This document shows, piece by piece, positions 1-5,091 of a stretch of 8,157 nt of DNA (within the stretch, counting starts at the first letter, position 1; each line of letters begins with the position of its first letter). Below the pieces are notes generated by a model that had not been told where the DNA came from, searched no databases, and was given only the letters and a program-made list of their open reading frames with translations. A program made the translations under genes and the position numbers. This DNA is from an uncultured Clostridium sp. (GTDB taxonomy: Bacteria > Bacillota > Clostridia > TANB77 > CAG-508), in contig USFC01000068.1 in the NCBI GenBank assembly GCA_900553865.1, forward strand, positions 1 to 8,157, given 5' to 3'.

Positions 1-46
1 AATTAATATGTTTTTATTTTTTTATTCAAATTAATACTTTATGTAA

Positions 47-77
47 AGGACAAAATTGACCCGTCCCCAAATGTCCT
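47..77 (-). repeat. Small GGGGACGGGTC interspersed repeat with AGGACA/TGTCCT ends
   Basis: Read on the minus strand, this 31-base unit starts AGGACA (77-72), contains TTGGGGACGGGTC (70-58) and ends TGTCCT (52-47). The two ends are perfect 6-base inverted repeats and can form a stem. The GC-rich core stands out from the A/T-rich surroundings. It shares GGGACGG with the element at 5811-5857. From general knowledge, GGGGACGG-type repeats are scattered through clostridial genomes and resemble REP-like palindromic units thought to be moved by IS200-like (RAYT) transposases. No transposase is present here, so that link is inference. Confidence 0.6.
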
Positions 78-84
78 GAATAAA
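56..84 (+). promoter_or_regulatory. Weak candidate sigma-A promoter overlapping the repeat
   Basis: TTGACC (56-61, five of six matches to the -35 consensus) is followed after 17 bases by AATAAA (79-84, four of six matches to TATAAT). It lies 43 bases before the first start codon. The -35 part falls inside the repeat at 47-77, so the repeat may have donated it. The -10 is poor, and a promoter farther upstream, outside the window, is equally possible. Confidence 0.25.
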
Positions 85-126
85 TTTAAAGAAAAATTGC
101 ATACTAAAAATAAAAAGGAAAAAACA

Positions 127-480
127 ATGAAAGAAATGAAGAAACCATTAATTGGTTTTTGTGCAGGAATTATAAGTGGACTTTTTGCCTCTGGTGGTGG
201 CTTAATATTAGTGCCGGCCTTCATATATCTATTAAAAATGGAAGATAGAAAGGCAAGAGGAACAGCAATTTTTTGCATTTTACCTATGGTTATTGCAAGT
301 AGTATTTTTTATTATAAAGAAAATTATATAAATTGGCGAATTGGAATATATAGTGCAATTGGAGGCGTTATAGGTGGAATAATAGGAGCTAGGCTATTAA
401 GAAAAATTCCTACTACTTACGTCAGAATTTTGTTTGCTATATTTTTACTTTATGTTTCAATAAAAATGATATTGCAATAA
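127..480 (+). CDS. Half-size TauE/SafE-family membrane permease (N-terminal-type half)
   Basis: This 117-residue, very hydrophobic protein resembles the N-terminal half of the sulfite exporter TauE/SafE family, inner-membrane carriers of sulfur oxyanions or organic anions. Four membrane segments are visible at about residues 7-36, 44-62, 71-91 and 98-116. The family-like glycine motif is GLFASGGGLILVP (18-30), followed by GTAIFCILPMVIAS (45-58) and a Gly-rich GGVIGGIIG stretch (79-87). Full-length members have about 250 residues and eight segments, so this is one half; the next gene supplies a matching half. An in-frame TTG lies at 97, but ATG 127 is preferred because AGGAA sits 6 bases before it. 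Substrate unknown; the family call is firm, the transported ion is not. Confidence 0.85.
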   Translation: MKEMKKPLIGFCAGIISGLFASGGGLILVPAFIYLLKMEDRKARGTAIFCILPMVIASSIFYYKENYINWRIGIYSAIGGVIGGIIGARLLRKIPTTYVRILFAIFLLYVSIKMILQ

Positions 481-534
481 AAGTAATGTAGTTTATAGGT
501 AAAACTTTAGAAAACCTAAATATTATATATAAGG

Positions 535-555
535 ATATTCAAAAATTTTGAATAT
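535..555 (+). promoter_or_regulatory. Perfect 21-base palindrome before the second permease gene
   Basis: Arms ATATTCAAAA (535-544) and TTTTGAATAT (546-555) are exact reverse complements around a single A. As RNA it would fold as a 9-bp stem with a 3-base loop. It lies 9 bases before ATG 565. AAGG (531-534) sits immediately upstream of the stem, while the 9 bases between stem and ATG hold no Shine-Dalgarno. It may be a translation-control hairpin or a DNA operator. It is unlikely to be a terminator because no U-run follows. Confidence 0.5.
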
Positions 556-564
556 AAAAAGCAG

Positions 565-942
565 ATGATAGTAATTTTATTTGGATTAATTGCAGGAATA
601 ATAACAGGACTTGGGATGGGAGGAGGAACTATACTAATTCTTTTACTTTCAGCCTTTTTAGGACAAGACCAACATGTGGCACAAGCTACAAACTTAATTT
701 TTTTCATTCCTACATCAATTGCAGCAATTTACACTAACTTAAAATATAAAAATGTAAATTTAAAATTGGCATTAACTGTCAGCAGTTTTGGTGTGTTAGG
801 AGCAATTATAGGAGCAACAATATCAAGTGCTATAAATTCAGCTATTTTAAAAAAATTTTTTGCTGTATTTATACTAATTATAGCGATTTATGAAATATAT
901 AGACTTTTTATGGAGTATAAAAAGAAGAAAAATAAAGCATAA
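565..942 (+). CDS. Half-size TauE/SafE-family membrane permease (second half)
   Basis: This 125-residue membrane protein is the partner of the gene 84 bases upstream. Membrane segments lie at about residues 2-32, 39-58, 66-90 and 95-115, ending in a Lys-rich cytoplasmic tail (118-124). The motif GIITGLGMGGGTIL (11-24) matches the glycine signature of the TauE/SafE family and mirrors the same position in the upstream protein. ATNLIFFIPTSIAA (41-54) corresponds to the second segment. The two proteins together (242 residues) equal one normal transporter, so a heterodimer is the natural reading; independent homodimers are the alternative. The ATG at 565 has only a poor Shine-Dalgarno directly before it. 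The start was chosen because the first membrane segment begins there and no better in-frame start was seen between the previous stop and 565. Confidence 0.85.
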   Translation: MIVILFGLIAGIITGLGMGGGTILILLLSAFLGQDQHVAQATNLIFFIPTSIAAIYTNLKYKNVNLKLALTVSSFGVLGAIIGATISSAINSAILKKFFAVFILIIAIYEIYRLFMEYKKKKNKA

Positions 943-971
943 TAATAGAAAAATTTAAAAGGAGGTAATAG

Positions 972-1118
972 ATGAATATGAAATTTGTAAAAGGAATGAT
1001 AATTGGTGGAATGGTTTCTGCTGGAGCAATGATGGTTTATAAAGAAATGACAGGAAAAAACAAAAAACAGATGATAAAAAAGGGAAAACAGTTTGCAAGA
1101 AAAATGGGAATATTATAA
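972..1118 (+). CDS. 48-residue Met-rich small membrane protein, YtxH-like
   Basis: This short gene begins at ATG 972 with an excellent Shine-Dalgarno (AAAGGAGGT, 958-966) and ends with TAA at 1116-1118. The product opens with FVKGMIIGGMVSAGAMMVYK (residues 5-24), a single membrane-spanning stretch with glycines and alanines. It continues as a strongly basic tail, KNKKQMIKKGKQFARKMG (29-46). This layout, an N-terminal GLLIGG-type anchor followed by a charged helix, resembles YtxH-like small proteins of Firmicutes, whose role is unclear. Nine of 48 residues are methionine, which is unusual. It follows the permease genes by 29 bases and is probably cotranscribed with them. The gene is near certain; the family label is tentative. 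Confidence 0.75.
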   Translation: MNMKFVKGMIIGGMVSAGAMMVYKEMTGKNKKQMIKKGKQFARKMGIL

Positions 1119-1124
1119 ATAAGT

Positions 1125-1147
1125 GGGGAATCTAACAAAGATTCCCC
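1125..1147. terminator. Hairpin between convergent genes, probable terminator
   Basis: GGGGAATCT (1125-1133) and AGATTCCCC (1139-1147) form a perfect 9-bp stem with loop AACAA. It lies 6 bases after the stop of the 48-residue gene and 9 bases before the end of the minus-strand Cys-rich gene, so it can serve both. U-rich tracts are weak on both sides, so efficiency is uncertain. Confidence 0.65.
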
Positions 1148-1156
1148 AAATTATAG

Positions 1157-1627
1157 TTAGCAATTAGGTTTTTCACAGCAGTTATTAGCTTCACAGTTAG
1201 AAGCAGTGTCAGCTCTTAAGCAATCTTTTTTTTCACATTTGTAGTCATGTTTGCAATCTAATTTAACACCTTTTAAACATTTTCCTTCGTGTTTAACTTC
1301 TGTACAAACTTTGCAGTGTTTAACATGATCTACCCATATTTGAATTTCATAAAATTTGTTAGCACATAAAGGTCCAAATACGAATTCTCCTTCTTTATCT
1401 GTAAAAGTATGAGAAACAGGTCTTCTTTCTTCTTTTCCACATTCGCAAACAACTTCAATTAATTTAACAACTGCATCACATACAGGGTCACCGTAACAGT
1501 CTTTAATAACTCCATAAATAACGCTTCTATTATCTTCTGGAAGACGAATATCAATATCGAATTGTTTACCAACTGCCATAACTCCATCTACGTCCACAAC
1601 AGGACATACATTTTTGTCATAGTCCAT
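1157..1627 (-). CDS. Cys-rich protein with carboxypeptidase-regulatory-like (Ig/transthyretin-like) domain
   Basis: The product has 156 residues. Residues about 36-100 fit the CarboxypepD_reg beta-sandwich pattern: GVIKDCYGDPVCDAVVKL (39-56), TFTDKEGEFVFGPL (74-87), then YEIQI (93-97). Sixteen cysteines are present (positions 8, 44, 50, 61, 63, 88, 105, 108, 117, 125, 131, 136, 145, 150, 151, 156), eight of them from residue 117 on, in a tail ending NCCEKPNC. No signal peptide or membrane segment is seen, so it is cytosolic or assembled on a structure inside the cell, such as the forespore surface. Such Cys-rich proteins could cross-link in a spore coat or bind metal. Start ATG 1627 has AGAGGT (1635-1640) 7 bases upstream. 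A sigma-K-like promoter match lies at 1672-1700. Domain call good; spore role inferred. Confidence 0.75.
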   Translation of the reverse strand: MDYDKNVCPVVDVDGVMAVGKQFDIDIRLPEDNRSVIYGVIKDCYGDPVCDAVVKLIEVVCECGKEERRPVSHTFTDKEGEFVFGPLCANKFYEIQIWVDHVKHCKVCTEVKHEGKCLKGVKLDCKHDYKCEKKDCLRADTASNCEANNCCEKPNC

Positions 1628-1652
1628 AATAAATACCTCTTTTTCTAAATAT

Positions 1653-1668
1653 TAAACTATATAGTTTA
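1653..1668. promoter_or_regulatory. Perfect 16-bp palindrome TAAACTATATAGTTTA, candidate operator
   Basis: TAAACTAT (1653-1660) is followed directly by its reverse complement ATAGTTTA (1661-1668). It covers the expected transcription start (about 1665) of the minus-strand Cys-rich gene. Its half-site with one flanking base, ATAGTTTAG, recurs at 1761-1769, exactly 100 bases away, at the expected start of the divergent deacetylase transcript. I do not recognise the motif as that of a known regulator. Confidence 0.5.
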
Positions 1669-1671
1669 GTA

Positions 1672-1700
1672 TATATTATGTAGAAAAATGAAAATACGTG
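1672..1700 (-). promoter_or_regulatory. Candidate sigma-K-type sporulation promoter for the Cys-rich gene
   Basis: Read on the minus strand, CATAATATA (1680-1672) matches the Bacillus sigma-K -10 consensus CATAnnnTA at every fixed base. An AC-containing -35 (CACG, 1700-1697) lies 16 bases upstream. Late mother-cell expression would fit a Cys-rich coat-like protein. The -35 consensus is very short, so chance matches in A/T-rich DNA are possible. Confidence 0.4.
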
Positions 1701-1727
1701 TCTAATTTTGGCGAAAAAAATAGCATG

Positions 1728-1757
1728 GCATAAAATTTATAAAATAAGCATAAAAAT
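1728..1757 (+). promoter_or_regulatory. Candidate sporulation-sigma (E/G-like) promoter for the deacetylase gene
   Basis: GCATAAA (1728-1734) and CATAAAAAT (1749-1757) are separated by 14 bases. This fits the layout of sigma-E-type promoters (ATA-containing -35, CATA-starting -10). No sigma-A pair of comparable quality was seen before ATG 1785. Expected transcription start is near 1764. Support is by pattern only. Confidence 0.35.
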
Positions 1758-1784
1758 GAAATAGTTTAGGTTAGGAGGTTTAGT

Positions 1785-2558
1785 ATGTTTATAGTATTTA
1801 ATAAATCAAAAATAAATTCATACATTATATCATTAGGGACTGTTATAGTACTATTTGGAATGGCATTTATGCTAACAGGGCAAAAAACAATAGAAACAGC
1901 AGCATCTACAAAAGAATTACCAATATACAAGGTGCAAACAGATGAAAAAAAGATAGCATTTACAATGAATTGTGCCTGGGGAGCGGATGATGTAGATTCA
2001 ATATTGGAAACATTAGAAAAGCATAAGGTTCATATAACATTTTTTGTGGTAGGAGATTTTGTAGATAAACATCAAGAAGCTGTGAAGAAAATATCAGAAG
2101 CAGGACATGAAATAGGAAACCATTCAGACACACATCCACATGTAAATAATTTAAATTTAGAAAAAAATATAGAGCAAATACAAAAATGCAGTGAAAAAAT
2201 AGAAAAGATTACAGGAAAAAAGACAACTTTATATAGAGGACCATATGGAGAATATAATGACACAGTAATAAAAGCGGCAAGATCACAAGGGCATGAAGCA
2301 ATACAATGGAATTTAGATACATTAGATTATTCTGGACTAACAGGAGAAGAAATGTGGAAAAGGCTAGAAAATAAATTGATGTCAGGAAGTATAATTTTAA
2401 GCCATAATGGAACAAAGCATACATCAGATAGTTTAGATATGCTATTAACAAACATAGAGAAAAAAGGCTATAAAATTGTTACAGTTTCAGAATTAATATA
2501 TAAAGAAAATGCGTATATAGATGTTAATGGAACACAAAGATTAAAAAATGATGTATAA
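1785..2558 (+). CDS. Membrane-anchored polysaccharide deacetylase (NodB fold, PdaB-like)
   Basis: The 257-residue product has a short cytosolic start, one membrane anchor (about 13-31), a linker, and an extracytoplasmic NodB-homology domain (about 56-240). This family removes acetyl groups from GlcNAc or MurNAc in peptidoglycan; PdaB-type members act in sporulation. Motifs in order: IAFTMNCAWGADD (57-69), the metal-binding site NHSDTHPH with H113 and H117 (112-119), RGPYGEYN (151-158), WNLDTLDY (175-182) and GSIILSHNG (201-209, with H207). In motif 1 the usual catalytic-base Asp of TFD is Asn62. This may be a clade feature or may mean altered chemistry. Start: AGGAGGT (1773-1779) lies 5 bases before ATG. 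It is transcribed divergently from the Cys-rich gene. No clear terminator follows. Fold certain; PdaB orthology not. Confidence 0.88.
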   Translation: MFIVFNKSKINSYIISLGTVIVLFGMAFMLTGQKTIETAASTKELPIYKVQTDEKKIAFTMNCAWGADDVDSILETLEKHKVHITFFVVGDFVDKHQEAVKKISEAGHEIGNHSDTHPHVNNLNLEKNIEQIQKCSEKIEKITGKKTTLYRGPYGEYNDTVIKAARSQGHEAIQWNLDTLDYSGLTGEEMWKRLENKLMSGSIILSHNGTKHTSDSLDMLLTNIEKKGYKIVTVSELIYKENAYIDVNGTQRLKNDV

Positions 2559-2678
2559 AAAACATTTTTTGGAAAATAATATTTATAAATAAAAAGCAAA
2601 AAGCAGTAAAAAATATACAAAATGAGGGGCTAGCAATAAAATGTTAAAAAAATAATACAAGAAATTTAACTTTTTATG

Positions 2679-2707
2679 TAGACAAAACCAAAAAATGGTA
2701 GTATAAT
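2679..2707 (+). promoter_or_regulatory. Sigma-A promoter for the SSB-like gene
   Basis: TAGACA (2679-2684), 17 bases, then TATAAT (2702-2707) is a near-consensus vegetative promoter. Expected start is near 2714, giving a leader of about 75 bases with only a weak 6-bp inverted repeat (TATTCT 2723-2728, AGAATA 2744-2749). Nothing else is visible in the 231-base gap 2559-2789. Confidence 0.75.
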
Positions 2708-2789
2708 AGAATTTGTAAAAAATATTCTAAAAATTATACCAAAAGAATAAAATGCTAATGAGATAAACAAATAAGGGGAGGAAAAGAAA

Positions 2790-3488
2790 TTGAATACAAA
2801 TTATTCAGAAAATAACCAATTAACTCTAGTTGGAAAGGTAACAAGTGAGAAAAGATTTAGTCACGAAATTTATGGAGAGAAATTTTATATATTTGACTTA
2901 AGTGTGCCACGTTTAAGTGGAAATGCAGATATTATTCCAATTACAATTTCAGAAAGATTATTAGTAGAGCAAGATTTAGAAATTGGAAAAAATATAGTTA
3001 TAGAAGGACAATTCCGTTCATACAATAGTTACCAAAACGAAAAAAATAGGTTAGTTCTTACTGTATTTGCAAAAGAAGTAACATTTGCAAAAGAAGATGA
3101 AGAAGAATTTAAACCTAGCAAAGAAAACTCATCAAACGAAGTTGTATTAGATGGTTTTATTTGCAAAAAGCCAGTCTACAGAAAAACACCTTTTGGAAGA
3201 GAAATTGCAGATGTATTACTTGCAGTAAACAGAGCATATAACAAATCAGACTATATTCCTTGTATAGCTTGGGGAAGAAATGCAAGATTTTGTGAAAATA
3301 TGCCAGTTGGTACAGAAGTAAGAGTTGTGGGAAGAGTTCAATCAAGACAATATGAGAAAAAATATGAAGATGGCACTTCAGAAATAAGAATAGCTTATGA
3401 AGTTTCAGTAGCAAGCTTAGAAGTAATAGACCAAGCAGAAAATACAGAAACAGTAAATGAAAACGAAGAAAGTAAAGAAGCTATGTAA
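2790..3488 (+). CDS. Single-stranded DNA-binding-like protein with two tandem OB folds
   Basis: The product has 232 residues. OB fold 1 spans about 10-99 (LTLVGKVTSEKRF, then IVIEGQFRSYNSY at 69-81 and LVLTVFAKEV at 88-97). A charged linker follows (100-116), then OB fold 2 at 117-213 (VVLDGFICKKPVYRKTPFGREIADVLLAVNR, then IPCIAWGRNARF and EVRVVGRVQSR). The second half looks closest to bacterial SSB/PriB; both should bind single-stranded nucleic acid. Ordinary SSB has one OB fold and an acidic tip such as DDIPF. Here the 19-residue tail is acidic but ends ESKEAM, so classical partner docking is doubtful and this is probably not the main replication SSB. The start is TTG at 2790, chosen because GGGAGG (2776-2781) lies 8 bases upstream. 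It is monocistronic, between a sigma-A promoter and a strong terminator. Confidence 0.85.
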   Translation: MNTNYSENNQLTLVGKVTSEKRFSHEIYGEKFYIFDLSVPRLSGNADIIPITISERLLVEQDLEIGKNIVIEGQFRSYNSYQNEKNRLVLTVFAKEVTFAKEDEEEFKPSKENSSNEVVLDGFICKKPVYRKTPFGREIADVLLAVNRAYNKSDYIPCIAWGRNARFCENMPVGTEVRVVGRVQSRQYEKKYEDGTSEIRIAYEVSVASLEVIDQAENTETVNENEESKEAM

Positions 3489-3508
3489 TTAAAATTTGAA
3501 AATAAAAA

Positions 3509-3547
3509 ATAAAATTGCTAAAGCTAAATAGCAATTTTATTTTTTTT
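3509..3547. terminator. Strong bidirectional rho-independent terminator
   Basis: ATAAAATTGCTA (3509-3520) pairs perfectly over 12 bp with TAGCAATTTTAT (3529-3540), loop AAGCTAAA. On + it runs into eight T (3540-3547), and on - an A-rich flank (3503-3508) gives a U-run as well. It ends the SSB-like gene and also the minus-strand gene at 3537-3698, whose stop codon lies in the stem. Confidence 0.9.
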
Positions 3548-3698
3548 CTGTTGGAATTATAATAGATTTCTTTTCCTTTTCTTTATTTGGTTTTTCAATA
3601 TCAATATAGTCAGAAACAGGAGAAATTTTTAAATTTTTTCCATTTCCAGAAACTATTTTAATTTCTTTTTTAGCGCTTGTATCCAAAATAAACACCAT
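3537..3698 (-). CDS. Small 53-residue protein of unknown function
   Basis: This minus-strand reading frame runs from ATG 3698 to TAA 3539-3537 and reads VFILDTSAKKEIKIVSGNG, then KNLKISPVSDYIDI, then a Lys/Glu-rich tail ending IIIPTEKK. It is soluble, basic and without Cys or a membrane segment; I do not recognise a family. Support for a real gene: a sigma-A-like promoter at 3716-3744 points at it, AAAGG (3699-3703) precedes it, and its end lies in a bidirectional terminator. The start is unsure, because the Shine-Dalgarno touches ATG 3698. TTG 3686 (residue 5), about 11 bases downstream of AAAGGA, may be the true start. Confidence 0.5.
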   Translation of the reverse strand: MVFILDTSAKKEIKIVSGNGKNLKISPVSDYIDIEKPNKEKEKKSIIIPTEKK

Positions 3699-3715
3699 CC
3701 TTTACAACTAAATTT

Positions 3716-3744
3716 ATATTAACACAAAATTAATATAAAATCAA
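3716..3744 (-). promoter_or_regulatory. Sigma-A-like promoter for the 53-residue gene
   Basis: On the minus strand TTGATT (3744-3739) is separated by 17 bases from TAATAT (3721-3716). Expected start is near 3709, giving a leader of about ten bases before ATG 3698. Confidence 0.45.
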
Positions 3745-3751
3745 CTTTTTA

Positions 3752-3780
3752 TTGAATGTTAAATGTAAAAATGCTATAAT
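3752..3780 (+). promoter_or_regulatory. Sigma-A promoter with extended -10 for the PLP enzyme operon
   Basis: TTGAAT (3752-3757), 17 bases, then TATAAT (3775-3780), preceded by TG to give TGCTATAAT (3772-3780). Expected start is near 3787, leaving a leader of about 24 bases, too short for a riboswitch or T-box. Confidence 0.8.
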
Positions 3781-3810
3781 GTAAAAGTAATAAAAAAGGA
3801 GAGAAAGTAG

Positions 3811-5058
3811 ATGTACGAAGAGTTTGGAATAAGTAGAAAAATAGAAGAATTATCTGAAAAAGTAGAAGAACAAGTAAAGGAAGTTTTTAGTCAAATAGAT
3901 AAAACTTGCAGTAAAAACAGTTTAAAAGTGTTAAAGGCATTTCAAGAAAATCAAATTTCAGAAATGCACTTTGGAAGCACAACAGGCTATGGGTATGGAG
4001 ATATTGGAAGAGATACCATAGAAAAGGTATTTGCAAACATATTTAAGGCAGAAGACAGTTTAGTAAGAAGCCAATTTATTTCAGGAACACATGCTCTAAC
4101 TGTAACTTTATTTGGTCTATTAAGACCAAATGATGTAATGCTAAGTATTACTGGAAAACCATATGATACCTTAGACGAAGTTATTGGTATTGTAGATAAC
4201 CCAGCATCACTTAAATCTTATAATGTAAAATATGAACAAATAGATTTAGTAAATGATGATTTTGACTACGAAAAAATAGAACAAAGATTGAAACAAGGAA
4301 ATGTAAAACTAATAGAAATTCAACGTTCTAAAGGATATTCTACAAGAAAAAGTATTACAATAGAAAAATTAGAAAAAGTTATAAAATTAATTAAAGAAAT
4401 AGACAAAAATGTAATAATAATGATAGATAATTGTTATTGTGAATTTGTAACTACTAAAGAACCAATAGAAGTAGGGGCAGATATTGCGGTAGGTTCACTT
4501 ATAAAAAATTTAGGTGGAGGAATAGCACCAAATGGAGCATATGTTGTAGGCAGAAGAGATTTAATAGATTTAGTTGCACAAAGATTAACTGCACCGGGGG
4601 AAGGAAAAGAAGTGGGACCAACATTAGGAATAAACAAGTCAATTTTACAGGGACTATTCTTAGCACCATCAGTTGTAGCAGCAAGCTTGAAAACTGCAGT
4701 ATTTGCAAGTAAAATGTTAGAAAAGTTAGGATATGAAGTAGAACCAAAAGCAGAGAGTAAAAGAGCAGATATAGTTCAAAATATCATTTTTAAAGATAAA
4801 GAAAAACTAATAAAATATTGTCAAGGAATTCAAATGGGAGCACCAGTAGATTCAAATTCAATTCCTATGCCATGGGATATGCCAGGGTATACAGACCAAG
4901 TTATTATGGCAGCAGGAGCATTTACGCAAGGTTCTTCAATAGAGCTTTCATGTGATGGGCCAATACGTGAGCCTTATATTGCATTTATGCAAGGTGGTCT
5001 TACATATGAGTACGGAAAATTAGGGGTATTAAAAGCAATTCAAAATATAATGGAATAA
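3811..5058 (+). CDS. PLP-dependent methionine gamma-lyase-family protein (YnbB/aluminium-resistance type)
   Basis: This 415-residue, fold-type I PLP enzyme belongs to the family annotated as methionine gamma-lyase family or aluminium resistance protein (B. subtilis YnbB), cytosolic. Features: HFGSTTGYGYGDIGRD (53-68), the phosphate-binding SGTHALT (91-97), D206 in MIDNCYCEF (204-212) to contact the PLP ring nitrogen, and the Schiff-base lysine K232 in GSLIKNLGGGIAPNGAY (228-244). The C-terminal domain ends with EPYIAFMQGGLTYEYGKLGV (387-406). Length is normal for the family. True substrate is not established; relatives of cystathionine lyases suggest C-S bond chemistry on a methionine-like amino acid. 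AAGGAGA (3797-3803) sits 7 bases before ATG. A nucleosidase gene of the methionine salvage pathway follows after 33 bases, which supports a sulfur amino-acid role. Confidence 0.92.
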   Translation: MYEEFGISRKIEELSEKVEEQVKEVFSQIDKTCSKNSLKVLKAFQENQISEMHFGSTTGYGYGDIGRDTIEKVFANIFKAEDSLVRSQFISGTHALTVTLFGLLRPNDVMLSITGKPYDTLDEVIGIVDNPASLKSYNVKYEQIDLVNDDFDYEKIEQRLKQGNVKLIEIQRSKGYSTRKSITIEKLEKVIKLIKEIDKNVIIMIDNCYCEFVTTKEPIEVGADIAVGSLIKNLGGGIAPNGAYVVGRRDLIDLVAQRLTAPGEGKEVGPTLGINKSILQGLFLAPSVVAASLKTAVFASKMLEKLGYEVEPKAESKRADIVQNIIFKDKEKLIKYCQGIQMGAPVDSNSIPMPWDMPGYTDQVIMAAGAFTQGSSIELSCDGPIREPYIAFMQGGLTYEYGKLGVLKAIQNIME

Positions 5059-5091
5059 TGTACAAATATAAAAGGAGAAAGTAGCTAAAAG

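Noticed and set aside
97..126. Upstream TTG start for the first permease
   Set aside because: It would add ten Lys-rich residues; ATG 127 has AGGAA at good spacing and begins at the membrane segment.
39..278. Minus-strand open frame of 79 codons at the window start
   Set aside because: It is antisense to the well-supported permease gene, crosses the repeat, and lacks a Shine-Dalgarno.
535..555. Terminator after the first permease gene
   Set aside because: The palindrome lacks a U-run on + and sits 9 bases before the next start codon.
4434..4747. Minus-strand open frames inside the PLP enzyme
   Set aside because: They overlap each other and the catalytic-lysine region of a complete, conserved gene.
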